A stretch of 64,000 bases of DNA from Lysobacter_C viscosus (GTDB lineage: Bacteria; Pseudomonadota; Gammaproteobacteria; Xanthomonadales; Xanthomonadaceae), in contig NZ_JBJMAV010000002.1 of the NCBI RefSeq assembly GCF_046600715.1, positions 124,001 through 188,000 of the forward strand, given 5' to 3'. Shown piece by piece: positions 38,424 to 49,369 of the stretch (positions are counted from its first letter, which is position 1; each line of letters begins with the position of its first letter). The notes beneath the pieces were generated by a model, which was not told where the DNA came from, searched no databases, and saw only the letters and a program-made list of their open reading frames with translations. The position numbers and the translations under genes are program-made.

Positions 38424-40688
38424 TCAGAGCTCGAACCGGTACGAAAGCTTCACCAGCAGCTGCTCGCTGTCGCGCAGGTCGAACGCGTCGCCCAACCGCC
38501 CGAGCGCATCGCGCCCCTCCAGCCGCTGGAACCCACCCACGCCCTCGTCGAAGAACTCTCCGCCGCGAACGTATGCGATGTACAGGTACGAGAGCGGTGC
38601 CAACTCGTAGCGGTACCTGACCTGGAAGGCGACGTTGCCGAGCGAGAAGTCGGGTATGGCTTCGTCCACTGCGACGGGCGTGCCGTCTGCCGCCACCCGG
38701 TAGGCCTGGCGCGCGTGCGCATCCAGCCCGATCGATTCAAGTCGGACGCGCAGCTGTTGCCGCGCATCGATCAACCAGGTGCTGCCCAGGGACAGGAACA
38801 CCTGGTCGGAACGGTACGTGCCCACCAGGTTGCCGCCGCGCCATAGCAGCCAGTCCGGATTGTGCGAGAGCTCCAGGCCGGCGAACACGCTCATGCGGTC
38901 GTTGAACTGGTAAGCCGGCTCGGCGAACAGCTGCACGCGGCCCTCGTCGATGCCACCCAGGCCTTCGGCCGCATAGCGGGCCGATCCATACACCGACCAC
39001 GGACTGTCGCCCTGCCGCGGGCGGAAGCGTTCGTAGAACAGGTAGAGCTTGGCCGGCACGTCGACCACGCCGTTGCCACGCGTCACCAGGTCGTCGTGGC
39101 CGGGGCTGAACGCGGCGATCTCGAAGAAATCGTTGCCGCCGTCGCGGCGTTCGCCCTGGCGGTTGAGGGACACGGCATCGGCAAGGTGCACGCCGTCGTC
39201 GTTGGTCCGGCGGGACACCGCGCCCCGCCAGAAGTGCGAGGCATGGACCGAGTCGTCCGGCAGGTCGGTGAACCGGCGACCCAGCTCATAGCGCAGGTAG
39301 TTGAAGTTGTTGCGCTCCAGGTAGCCGAAGTCGTTGAGTTGCAGCCCGTCACCCAGGTGCAGCGCGTAAAGCTGCTGGCGCCACTGGTTGCCCAGGTCGT
39401 GGTCGATGCGCACCTGCGCGCCGGTGTCGCTGTTCCGGATGCCGTCCTGCTCCACCTGCGAGCCCGCCACCGCGCTGCGCACCGACAGGCGCCCGTTCGG
39501 GGTCCAGCTGTGGTCGAGTTCCAACACGTTGGCCTCGCGCCCCAGGAACGGACGCACCACGCGCGTGGCCATTGCGCCCAGGCCGTGGCCGCTGAAATCC
39601 CGGGTCACGCGGGCGGCAAAGAAGTCGCGCCCGGCGTCGCCATCCTCGCTGGCGGCGAAGACGCCGTAGTTCACGCCCATCGCGCTGCCATTGAGCTTGA
39701 CCGCCGCGGCCACATCGGAGGCGCCGCTGCCGTCGTCGGCGTTGGCGCCGACCCGTCGCGTGTAGAGCAGGCGGCTGTTGTTGTTGAGCGAACCGAAGGG
39801 CACGTCGAAGAAGCCCTGGTTCTCGGTGAAGAACGGCCGGCGGTCACTGAAGAACGTCTCCACCGCGCCGAAATTCACTTCCAGCTGGTCGCTCTCCACC
39901 TGGCCGAAATCCGGGTTGAGCGTTGCGCTCAACTGGAACTGCCCATTGGGCTTCCAGAACAGGTCGGCCCCGGCGTCGAACTCGCCCTTGCCGCCGACGT
40001 TGTCGTACAGACCCACCACGTACGGCGTCACCGCCAGCAGCGACTGGCTGAAGGCGGGGATCTGCACGCGCTCGAATGCGCTGAGGAAGCGCGGCTCCTG
40101 GAAGCTGATCGCCGGCCACGACGCGCGCTCGCCGGTGGAACCGATGACCCGGTCCAGCGACATGCCGATCGTGCGGGTGTCGCCGTCGGCCCGGCGCATG
40201 GTCGCGATGTGCCAGGGCAACAGGATTTCGGCCGACCAGCCCGCCTCGTCCTCGGCGACGGCGTGCCGCCAGTCGCCGTCCCAGTCGTCGTTGAACTGGT
40301 TTTCGTTGGTGACCGTGGTATCGATGATCCCGCCACCCAGGGTCACCGTGAAGTTGTAGCCGCTGCGTCCCTCGCCATCGAAGTCCACGTAGACGTTGAC
40401 CCGGTCCAGCGGGCCGCCGGAGTCGCGCTGGGTCAGTTGCCGGGTGCGCGGGTACTGGGCGGCCTGCAGGTTGCGGAATGCAACCGCCAACCCCTCGGGG
40501 GTGGCGAGCACCCACGCCTCGGTCGGCTGTGGGGCGGGGCCGCGGGACAGCGGCTGGGTCAGCCGGAAGTCGGTGACGTGGCGGGCGCCGGCCCACTCGT
40601 CCGCGTCGATGACGCCGTCCACTTCGATGGCGTGGGCGGCGGGCATCGCCAGCGTGGCGAGCAGGACCGTGAACGGGGAAAGGCGCAT
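38424..40688 (-). CDS. DUF5916 outer-membrane-type protein with N-terminal CBM9-like domain
   Basis: The 754 residues start with a signal peptide (MRLSPFTVLLATLAMPAAHA). A CBM9-like sandwich follows (GVIDADEWAGARHVTDFRL, about 20-200), then a DUF5916 region with alternating beta-strands and the typical segment FFSDRRPFFTENQGFFDVPFG, ending in SEQLLVKLSYRFEL, whose terminal aromatic-Glu-Leu resembles an outer-membrane barrel end. Such proteins are common in Xanthomonads; the function is unknown. The ATG at 40688 has AAGGA 5 nt upstream. The frame open upstream to 40886 lacks any signal. No obvious partner genes. Confidence 0.9.
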   Translation of the reverse strand: MRLSPFTVLLATLAMPAAHAIEVDGVIDADEWAGARHVTDFRLTQPLSRGPAPQPTEAWVLATPEGLAVAFRNLQAAQYPRTRQLTQRDSGGPLDRVNVYVDFDGEGRSGYNFTVTLGGGIIDTTVTNENQFNDDWDGDWRHAVAEDEAGWSAEILLPWHIATMRRADGDTRTIGMSLDRVIGSTGERASWPAISFQEPRFLSAFERVQIPAFSQSLLAVTPYVVGLYDNVGGKGEFDAGADLFWKPNGQFQLSATLNPDFGQVESDQLEVNFGAVETFFSDRRPFFTENQGFFDVPFGSLNNNSRLLYTRRVGANADDGSGASDVAAAVKLNGSAMGVNYGVFAASEDGDAGRDFFAARVTRDFSGHGLGAMATRVVRPFLGREANVLELDHSWTPNGRLSVRSAVAGSQVEQDGIRNSDTGAQVRIDHDLGNQWRQQLYALHLGDGLQLNDFGYLERNNFNYLRYELGRRFTDLPDDSVHASHFWRGAVSRRTNDDGVHLADAVSLNRQGERRDGGNDFFEIAAFSPGHDDLVTRGNGVVDVPAKLYLFYERFRPRQGDSPWSVYGSARYAAEGLGGIDEGRVQLFAEPAYQFNDRMSVFAGLELSHNPDWLLWRGGNLVGTYRSDQVFLSLGSTWLIDARQQLRVRLESIGLDAHARQAYRVAADGTPVAVDEAIPDFSLGNVAFQVRYRYELAPLSYLYIAYVRGGEFFDEGVGGFQRLEGRDALGRLGDAFDLRDSEQLLVKLSYRFEL

Positions 40689-40866
40689 GGAATCCTTGGG
40701 AGCGTGTCTCGCCCGCGCCGGGACGGGCGGGCGCTGCGTGGGCCGCATCAGTGGCGCGAAGCGTAGGCGTCCGTCCGGTCGGTGCCGACTGGCGGAAGTC
40801 ATGGCAACCCCCGGGGGCCTGGCGGCATCGGCTTCTGGACCTGGCGCGAGACGCCGTGCCGGGTGG

Positions 40867-41661
40867 CTACTGCATGTGCCACCCATGGCTGACGACGATG
40901 CTCTGGCCGGTCAGCGCGGCGGTGGGGAACTCGGCCAGGAACCGGACGGTGCGGGCAACGTCATCCAGCGTGGTGAACTCCCCGTCCACCGTGTTGCCGA
41001 GCATCACCCGGCTGATGACCTCCTCTTCGCTGATACCCAGCTCGCGCGCCTGCTCGGGGATCTGGCGGTCCACCAGCGGCGTGCGCACGAAGCCCGGGCA
41101 CACGACGTGGCTGCGTACCCCGCGTCGGCCGCCTTCCTTGGCCAGCGCCCGCGAGAGGCCGAGCAGGCCGTGCTTGGCGGTGACATACGCCGACTTGAGC
41201 GGCGAGGCCAGGTGCGAATGCACCGAGCCCATGTAGATCACCGTGCCCCCGCCCGCGCCGTACAGGTGCGGCAACGCCGCACGCGTGGTCAGGAACGCGC
41301 CGTCCAGGTGGATGGCCAGCATCCGCTTCCAGTCCGCGTAGCTGAACTCCTCGATCGGATTGACGATCTGGATGCCGGCGTTCGACACCAGGATGTCAAG
41401 GCGGCCGAAATGGTCGACCACGCGCGCCACGCCGGCATTGACCGCGGCCTCGTCGGTGACGTCCATCGCCAGCCCCAGCGCGCGCCCACCGGTGGATTCG
41501 ATGTCGGCCGCGACCGCCTGCGCACCTTCGGCATTGAGATCGGCGATCGCGACGGCGGCGCCGCCCCGCGCCAGCTCGTACGCGATCTCGCGACCGATGC
41601 CGCTGGCCGCGCCGGTGATGATGGCGACCTTGCCCGGGAGCGGGCCGTGGGTGGGGTTCAT
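40867..41661 (-). CDS. SDR dehydrogenase, probably D-3-hydroxybutyrate dehydrogenase
   Basis: The 264 residues form a classical short-chain dehydrogenase. The cofactor loop is AIITGAASGIGREIAYEL, LVSNAGIQIVNPIEEF contains the NAG motif, and the catalytic Ser/Tyr/Lys are in YMGSVHSHLASPLKSAYVTAKHG. The segments HLASPLKSAY and the C-terminal SIVVSHGWHMQ closely resemble D-3-hydroxybutyrate dehydrogenases, which link hydroxybutyrate and acetoacetate. No PHB genes are nearby. The ATG at 41661 lies directly before the fold; a longer frame back to 41856 runs into repeat DNA. Confidence 0.9.
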   Translation of the reverse strand: MNPTHGPLPGKVAIITGAASGIGREIAYELARGGAAVAIADLNAEGAQAVAADIESTGGRALGLAMDVTDEAAVNAGVARVVDHFGRLDILVSNAGIQIVNPIEEFSYADWKRMLAIHLDGAFLTTRAALPHLYGAGGGTVIYMGSVHSHLASPLKSAYVTAKHGLLGLSRALAKEGGRRGVRSHVVCPGFVRTPLVDRQIPEQARELGISEEEVISRVMLGNTVDGEFTTLDDVARTVRFLAEFPTAALTGQSIVVSHGWHMQ

Positions 41662-41770
41662 GACGGTTTCCCGTGTTCGGACGATGCCGCCGATGGTAGC
41701 GGGCTCGGCGGCGGGTCGATGGCCTGCAGCCTCGGACGTTGGTCCCATGGCCGCACGTCCGCGCGCAGGA

Positions 41771-41951
41771 CCTGTAGGAGCGGCTTCAGCTGCGAGCCTG
41801 TGGCCGGGCTTCTTGTGTAGGAGCGACGTGAGTCGCGACCCGCGAAGAGGCACCACCGTGCGTGGTCGCGACTCACGTCGCTCCTACAAAGGACTCCGAA
41901 GCCGCACCACGTCCGGATGCCCGGGACCCATCGCGGCTGAAGCCGCTTCTA
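41771..41951. repeat. Cluster of four GTAG-type REP palindromes, nested inverted repeats
   Basis: The 305-bp gap between the SDR and SET genes holds four REP units in nested inverted order. Unit A at 41771-41793 (TGTAGGAGCGGCTTCAGC...) pairs with its inverse A' at 41929-41951 (two differences in 23). Unit B at 41814-41837 (TGTAGGAGCGACGTGAGTCG...) pairs exactly over 24 bp with B' at 41863-41886. Each unit begins with GTAG and contains its own small hairpin (GCGGCT..AGCCGC or GCGAC..GTCGC). This fits the GTAG REPs described in Stenotrophomonas and Xanthomonas, which are moved by RAYT transposases; no RAYT gene is in the window. Confidence 0.93.
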
Positions 41952-41966
41952 CAGGGGGCGGGCGAT

Positions 41967-42458
41967 TCAACCCTTCGTCTTGGCCTTCGCCTTGCGCTTG
42001 GGCTGCAGCATCGTGCCGGTGCACTTCCTGGCGCCGCAGCGGCAGGCCCAGACCTTCTTCAGGCGCGCGGTGTGCGGCTCCTCCAGGGTGATGCCGTAGT
42101 TGTACGACAGCTCTTCACCCGGCTTGATCGCGCGGACGGCCTCGATGAACACGCGGTCGCGGCGGCGATCGTCGCCGTCGGCTTCCTCCAGCACCGCCTC
42201 GCAGTTGGGCGCGCAACTGTGGTTGATCCAGCGCGCGGTGCCGCCTTCGTAGTTGGCGTCGATGACGTACTCGTCGTTGAGCGTGAACAGGAAGGTGTGG
42301 CCTGAATCGGCATCGCCGGTGTCGCCGGCGTCGACCTGGGCGTGGGTGCGGCGGCGGCCCTTGTATTCGATGACGCGTTCGCCCTTGGCGATCGGCTGGA
42401 GTGCGAACACCCCGTTGCCATGGATGGCGGAGCGGCGGGCGACGATCTTGCGCGGCAT
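41967..42458 (-). CDS. SET-domain protein methyltransferase-like protein
   Basis: The 163 residues are one SET domain: RRSAIHGNGVFALQPIAKGERVIEYKG (SAM side), RWINHSCAPNCEA (79-88 region, the NHSCxPNC signature) and EELSYNYGI with the catalytic tyrosine. A post-SET zinc cluster, CRCGARKC (139-146), follows, then a Lys-rich tail (KRKAKAKTKG). SET enzymes methylate lysines with S-adenosylmethionine. Bacterial ones are rare outside a few lineages; substrates in Xanthomonads are unknown. The ATG at 42458 gives a start directly before the fold. It is divergent from the suf regulator. Confidence 0.93.
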   Translation of the reverse strand: MPRKIVARRSAIHGNGVFALQPIAKGERVIEYKGRRRTHAQVDAGDTGDADSGHTFLFTLNDEYVIDANYEGGTARWINHSCAPNCEAVLEEADGDDRRRDRVFIEAVRAIKPGEELSYNYGITLEEPHTARLKKVWACRCGARKCTGTMLQPKRKAKAKTKG

Positions 42459-42585
42459 GCGGTGGTCCGGTTCAGCGGGAGCGGCATTCTCGCCCGGATA
42501 GGCCACCGCCGCCACGGCTCTGGCGGGGCCGGCGCGGTCCCGGTGCGGGTCGGGGGAGTCGTCCCACCCTCCGACCCCGTCCGGC

Positions 42586-42614
42586 TTCTCATGCCCGCCT
42601 CGAATCCGTACAAT
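42586..42614 (+). promoter_or_regulatory. Probable sigma-70 promoter of the suf operon
   Basis: TTCTCA at 42586-42591 (4 of 6 with TTGACA) and TACAAT at 42609-42614 (5 of 6 with TATAAT) are separated by exactly 17 bp, 48 bp before the regulator ATG. It is the best-looking promoter in the window. The regulator probably binds around it; no operator could be defined. Confidence 0.65.
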
Positions 42615-42662
42615 AACGGTCCTGATTCGTCCCGTCCCTTCCGTAGCCCCCCGGACCCCGCG

Positions 42663-43124
42663 ATGCTCCGCGTCACCAAACTCACCGACTACGCCACCGT
42701 CGTGCTGACGGTGCTGGCCTCCCACCCCGGTCGCGTGCTCAGTGCCACCGAGCTGGCCGAGCGCGCAGGCCTGGAGCCGCCCACCGTGGCCAAGGTGCTG
42801 AAACCGCTGGCCCAGGCGGGCCTCGTGGAAGGATTCCGCGGCGCCAACGGCGGCTACCGGCTCGCCCGCCAGGCCGAGGACATCGGACTGATCGAGATCG
42901 TCGAGGCCATGGAGGGACCGCTGGGCATGACCGAGTGCAGCATCCACGCCGGCCACTGCACGATCGAAGACCACTGCGGCGTGCGCGCCAACTGGCGCCG
43001 CATCAACGACGTGGTGGTGCAGGCCCTGCGCAGCGTGACCCTGGCGCAGATGCAGGCGCCACCGGCCCCGGCCGTGCCCCCATCCGACGCGAGGCGCATC
43101 GACATGCGCCTTGCCAATGCGTAG
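42663..43124 (+). CDS. Rrf2-family regulator of the SUF system
   Basis: The 153 residues open with the Rrf2 winged-helix DNA-binding domain (MLRVTKLTDYATVVLTVLAS, then LAERAGLEPPTVAKVLKPLAQAGLVEGFRGANGGYRLAR). Three cysteines follow in CSIHAGHCTIEDHC, spaced like the Fe-S ligands of IscR. It likely senses cluster status and represses the suf genes, as the first gene of its own operon. The C-terminal tail (PPAPAVPPSDARRIDMRLANA) is less ordered. It lies 41 bp before sufB. Confidence 0.94.
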   Translation: MLRVTKLTDYATVVLTVLASHPGRVLSATELAERAGLEPPTVAKVLKPLAQAGLVEGFRGANGGYRLARQAEDIGLIEIVEAMEGPLGMTECSIHAGHCTIEDHCGVRANWRRINDVVVQALRSVTLAQMQAPPAPAVPPSDARRIDMRLANA

Positions 43125-43165
43125 CGGCCCCGCCGCACCCTCGACACTTCACAAGTAGGCAGCCA

Positions 43166-44641
<1,476 letters not shown>

Positions 44642-44653
44642 TCCCGAAATCCC

Positions 44654-44724
44654 TGCAGGAGCGACGTGAGTCGCGACCTGCGCGGCGCCCGGTACCCAGG
44701 GATCGCGACTTACGTCGCTCCTAC
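44654..44724. repeat. REP pair between sufB and sufC
   Basis: Inverted B-type units at 44654-44677 (TGCAGGAGCGACGTGAGTCG...) and 44703-44724 (...CTTACGTCGCTCCTAC) flank a 25-bp spacer. They share the core of the B units at 41814 and 41863, with small differences. In transcript they can form a hairpin inside the suf mRNA. The gap between sufB and sufC is 125 bp because of this element. Confidence 0.92.
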
Positions 44725-44766
44725 TAACGAATGAGCCCGCCAATGCGGGAACCGAAGGCAAACGAA

Positions 44767-45531
<765 letters not shown>

Positions 45532-45595
45532 CCGCCCGATCCGACCGCTCCGTCAAGCCCGCCACGGCCGCCGTGCCACGTGCATGGAGCGGCGC

Positions 45596-46891
45596 ATGAG
45601 CGCGCTGCTGGACTCCTTCGCCGCCGCCCTGGACACGTTGCCCTCGCGTGACGCGGCCGGGCTCGGCGAGAGCCGACGCGCCGCGTTGCAGTCGGCATTG
45701 GACGCAGGCCTCCCGCACGCGCGGGTGGAGGCGTGGAAGTACACGCCGCTGCGTTCGCTGGAGCGCCGCAGCTTCGCGGCACCCTCGCCGACGGCGCCTG
45801 CCTTCGATGCCGCCCTGCTCGCCGGTATCCCGACGCCCCGCATGGTGTTCGTCAATGGTCGCCTGGACCCCGTGCACAGCGATCTGGACGGCCTGCCGGA
45901 CGGGGTTTCGGTGCAGCCACTGTCGGCCATCCTGCGCTCGTCGGAGCCTCGCGACGGCAACTTCCTTGCACGCCGCTTCGAGCGCAACGACGAGGTGTTC
46001 GCCCGCCTCAACGCCGCGCTGGCCGAGGAGGGCATGGTGGTGCGGGTGGAAACGGACACCCGCGCCGGCGCACCCCTGCACCTGGTGGTGATCGGCACGA
46101 CGGGCGATGCCGACCTGGCCTGGCACCTGCGCCACCTGGTCGAGCTGCGCGAAGGTGCGTCACTCACGCTGGTGGAACACCACCTGGCCAGCGACCCGCA
46201 CCGCCACCTGGGCAACGCACTCGCGCACGTCCACCTGGCGCGGGGCGCCACGCTGGCGCACGCGCGCGTCCAGGACGAATCACCCGGCGCCACGCTGTTT
46301 ACCCGGACCGACGCGGTGCTGGCACGCGACTCGGAGTACCGCCGCCTCGACCTCGAGCTCGGCGCGGCACTCTCGCGTCACGAACTCAACGTCGTCCTGC
46401 AGGGCGACAACGCGCGGCTGCACGGCAACGGCGTGCTGCTGGGCGACGGTCGGCGCCATGTCGACACCCGGCTGGCCATCGACCACGTGGGACGCGATAC
46501 CGCCTGCGAGCTCACCTGGCGCGGGCTGGGCGCCGGCCGCTCGCGCACGGTGTTCCATGGGGGCATCCGGATCCGCGAGGGCGCCGACGGCACCGCCGCC
46601 ACGCTCTCCAACAAGAACCTGCTTCTGAGCGAGGGCGCGGAGATCGACAGCCAGCCGGTACTGGAGATCCATGCCGATGAAGTACAGGCCGCACACGGCG
46701 CCACGGTCGGCCAGCTCGATCCCACCGCGATGTTCTACCTGCGCTCCCGCGGCCTGCCGGCCGAGGCTGCGCGCTCGCTGCTGACGGCGGCGTTCTGCAA
46801 GGAAACGCTTGCGGTGATCCCCGACGACGCGTTGCGGGACCGGCTGGTCAAGCACCTGGATGCCGCACTGCTGCGCGTGGACGTGGCATGA
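45596..46891 (+). CDS. sufD: Fe-S cluster assembly protein SufD
   Basis: SufD partners SufB in the scaffold and aids iron entry. The 431 residues start with a helical N-terminal region (AWKYTPLRSLERRSF), continue through the right-handed beta-helix core, and end in EIDSQPVLEIHADEVQAAHGATVGQLDPTAMFYLRSRGLPAEAARSLL, which is the signature with the conserved His. The ATG at 45596 has GGAG 6 nt upstream. It overlaps sufS by 4 bp (ATGA). Confidence 0.97.
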   Translation: MSALLDSFAAALDTLPSRDAAGLGESRRAALQSALDAGLPHARVEAWKYTPLRSLERRSFAAPSPTAPAFDAALLAGIPTPRMVFVNGRLDPVHSDLDGLPDGVSVQPLSAILRSSEPRDGNFLARRFERNDEVFARLNAALAEEGMVVRVETDTRAGAPLHLVVIGTTGDADLAWHLRHLVELREGASLTLVEHHLASDPHRHLGNALAHVHLARGATLAHARVQDESPGATLFTRTDAVLARDSEYRRLDLELGAALSRHELNVVLQGDNARLHGNGVLLGDGRRHVDTRLAIDHVGRDTACELTWRGLGAGRSRTVFHGGIRIREGADGTAATLSNKNLLLSEGAEIDSQPVLEIHADEVQAAHGATVGQLDPTAMFYLRSRGLPAEAARSLLTAAFCKETLAVIPDDALRDRLVKHLDAALLRVDVA

Positions 46892-48162
46892 GCACGGCCA
46901 GGGCAGCCGGCGGCCAGGCCTCCATGCAGGCCATCGAGGCGGCGAAATCCATCGACTGGGTCGCCATCCGGGGCGACTTCCCGTTGCTCCAGCGCCAGGT
47001 CCACGGCAAGTCGCTGGTCTACCTTGACTCGGCCAACACCGGGCAGAAACCGGCCGCGGTGATCGACGCGGTCGACGACTTCTTCCGCAACCACAACGCC
47101 AACGTCAGCCGCGCGGTGCATGCACTGGGCACCGAGGCCACCGAAGCGTACGAGGGGGCGCGGAGCAAGCTGGCGCGCTTCCTCAACGTGCGAGGCGACG
47201 AACTGGTGCTGTGCAGCGGCACCACATTCGCCCTCAACCTGGTGGCGTATTCGTGGGCGCTGCCCCGGCTGGAGGCTGGGGACGCCATCGTGCTGACGCG
47301 CATGGAGCACCACGCCAACATCGTCCCGTGGCAGCTGGTCGCCCAGCGGACCGGAGCGACGATCAAGGTGGCCGATATCGATGCCGACGGCGCCCTGGAC
47401 CTGGACCACCTGTACTCGCTCCTTACGCCTGAAGTGAGGCTGCTGGGCGTGACCCACGTGTCCAACGTGCTGGGTACGGTCAACCCGGTGCGCGAGATCT
47501 GCCGCGAAGCCCGCAGGCGCGGCATCGTAACCGTCATCGACGGCTCGCAGGCAGCGCCGCACCGGCCGCTGGACGTGGCCGCGATCGGCTGCGACTTCTA
47601 CGCCATCACCGGCCACAAGATGGCCGGCCCCACCGGCACCGGCGTGCTGTGGGCGCGACGCGAACACCTCGCCGACATGCCGCCGTTCCTGGGCGGCGGC
47701 GAGATGATCAAGGAGGTGCGCTTCGAGGGCACCGTGTTCAACGATCCCCCGCACAAGTTCGAGGCGGGCACGCCCAACATCGCGGGCTTCATCGGCCTGG
47801 GCGCCGCGGTCGATTACCTGTCCGGCCTCGGCATGGCCGCCATCGACGCGCGCGAGCAGGCGCTGCTGGCCCACGCCACGCAGGCCCTGTCAGAGGTCCC
47901 CGGGCTTCGCATCTTCGGCACCCCGCGCGAGAAGGCCGCCGTCATCAGCTTCCTCGTCGAAGGTGCCCACGCGCACGACCTGGCCACGCTGCTGGACCTG
48001 GAAGGCGTCGCGATCCGCTCCGGCCACCATTGCGCCCACCCGCTGATGCAGCATTACGGCGTGCCGGCGACGTGCCGCGCCTCGTTCGCGTTCTACAACA
48101 CGTTCGAGGAGATCGACGCGTTCGTGGCGGCGCTGCTCAAGGTGCGCAAGCTCCTGCTGTAG
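46888..48162 (+). CDS. sufS: Cysteine desulfurase SufS
   Basis: SufS is a PLP enzyme that takes sulfur from cysteine and passes it to the scaffold. The 424 residues contain YLDSANTGQKPAAVIDA, TRMEHHANIVPWQ, the PLP lysine in YAITGHKMAGPTGTGVLW and the catalytic Cys in ATCRASFAFYNTFEEID, with RSGHHCAHPLMQHYG just before it. It is a group II desulfurase. No sufE or sufU gene follows in the window, so the sulfur acceptor must be encoded elsewhere. It begins inside the sufD stop. Confidence 0.97.
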   Translation: MSTARAAGGQASMQAIEAAKSIDWVAIRGDFPLLQRQVHGKSLVYLDSANTGQKPAAVIDAVDDFFRNHNANVSRAVHALGTEATEAYEGARSKLARFLNVRGDELVLCSGTTFALNLVAYSWALPRLEAGDAIVLTRMEHHANIVPWQLVAQRTGATIKVADIDADGALDLDHLYSLLTPEVRLLGVTHVSNVLGTVNPVREICREARRRGIVTVIDGSQAAPHRPLDVAAIGCDFYAITGHKMAGPTGTGVLWARREHLADMPPFLGGGEMIKEVRFEGTVFNDPPHKFEAGTPNIAGFIGLGAAVDYLSGLGMAAIDAREQALLAHATQALSEVPGLRIFGTPREKAAVISFLVEGAHAHDLATLLDLEGVAIRSGHHCAHPLMQHYGVPATCRASFAFYNTFEEIDAFVAALLKVRKLLL

Positions 48163-48224
48163 CCGCTTCCCGGCGATCCGACTCGCCACCCTTCCCGCAA
48201 CCCGCGGCCAGGCCCCCACGTCAG

Positions 48225-48770
48225 ATGATGCAGCTCCATTTCCGCGACGCCACCGAAGCCGATATCCCCGAGATCGTCGAACTGGTGACCTCCGCCTACC
48301 GGGGCGATGCCAGCCGGGTGGGGTGGACTACCGAGGCCGACCTGCTGGATGGGCAGCGCATCGATACCGGGCTGCTGCGCCACGACATCCTGCGCGCGCG
48401 GTCCAGGGTGCTGCTGGCCCTGGAGGATGCTGCGGACGGGGCAGCCCCCGCTTCGCTGGTCGCGTGCGCGCACGTGGCGGCCGATGGCGAGGCCGGGTAT
48501 TTCGGCATGTTCTCCGTCCGGCCCGACCTCCAGCGTGCCGGGATCGGCAAGAAGGTGCTGGCCCACGCCGAGCACATCGTCCGCGACGACTGGCAGTTGC
48601 CCTTGATGCGGATGACGGTGATCGATGTGCGCGATGAACTCATCGCCTTCTACGAGCGCCGGGGCTACCGCCGCACCGGCGCGTTCAAGCCGTTTCCATA
48701 CGGCGATGCGCGCTTCGGTATCCCGCTACGCGAAGACCTGCGCTTCGAAGTGCTGGAAAAGACGCTGTAG
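48225..48770 (+). CDS. GNAT family N-acetyltransferase
   Basis: The 181 residues follow the GNAT fold: LHFRDATEADIPEIVELVTSAYRG, the acetyl-CoA loop FSVRPDLQRAGIGKKVLAHAE (the RxxGxG motif) and IAFYERRGYRRTGAF at the end. The acceptor is unknown. Two in-frame ATGs at 48225 and 48228 are both possible. It lies 62 bp after sufS and 94 bp before the Rieske gene, so it may be part of the suf transcript. Confidence 0.9.
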   Translation: MMQLHFRDATEADIPEIVELVTSAYRGDASRVGWTTEADLLDGQRIDTGLLRHDILRARSRVLLALEDAADGAAPASLVACAHVAADGEAGYFGMFSVRPDLQRAGIGKKVLAHAEHIVRDDWQLPLMRMTVIDVRDELIAFYERRGYRRTGAFKPFPYGDARFGIPLREDLRFEVLEKTL

Positions 48771-48864
48771 GCGCGCCCTGCACGGTGTCGCCACGCTTGA
48801 ATGACTCGCCCCCCTTGCAGGACGATCCGGCGGGCAGTACCCCTCGAACCCGACAGGACCGACC

Positions 48865-49185
48865 ATGACCGACTGGATCCGCGTCTGCGCCACCTCCGAA
48901 TTGCTGCCCGGCGAATCCACCGTCGCCTGGGACGGGGATACGCCAATCCTGGTGGTCAACTTCGACGGCGGCTTCTTTGCGCTGGAGGACCGCTGTTCGC
49001 ACGAGGACTACGAGCTCTCCGCCGGCTCGTTCGATGGCGAAGACGCCACCATCGAATGCACATTGCACGGGGCGAAGTTCGACGTGCGCGATGGGCGCGC
49101 CCTTTGCGCCCCCGCCTACTCGCCCGTGGCGCGATTTCCGGTCAAGATCGAGGACGGCGCGGTGTGGACGCGGGACGACCGCTGA
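48865..49185 (+). CDS. Rieske-type [2Fe-2S] ferredoxin
   Basis: The 106 residues are a small Rieske ferredoxin of the non-haem-iron-oxygenase component type. The cluster boxes are CSHEDY (with FALEDR before it) and CTLHGAKFD, giving the 2 Cys and 2 His ligands. It differs from the bc1 Rieske in lacking the extra disulfide cysteines and a membrane anchor. It follows sufS and GNAT on the same strand, consistent with a late suf-operon role in cluster maturation or electron supply, but its partner is unknown. Confidence 0.92.
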   Translation: MTDWIRVCATSELLPGESTVAWDGDTPILVVNFDGGFFALEDRCSHEDYELSAGSFDGEDATIECTLHGAKFDVRDGRALCAPAYSPVARFPVKIEDGAVWTRDDR

Positions 49186-49369
49186 GCGGACAAACACCTG
49201 CCAACCCGCATTCGACTCGCCGTTCCAGGACGAAAGCCCCGGCGGTCGTCCTGCACCAATGGGGAACCGCGACACGTATTGCGGGTTATCCGCCGTCCGG
49301 ACCTGCAGCAGCCGCGCACCGGGAGCCGGTATCTGCAGGAGCGCTACGCGATCTCCCGAGCGGCGCCCG

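Noticed and set aside
41771..41951. Insertion sequence ends or attachment site
   Set aside because: No transposase or integrase gene lies nearby, and the inverted units match the REP type found again at 44654, so REP clusters explain them.
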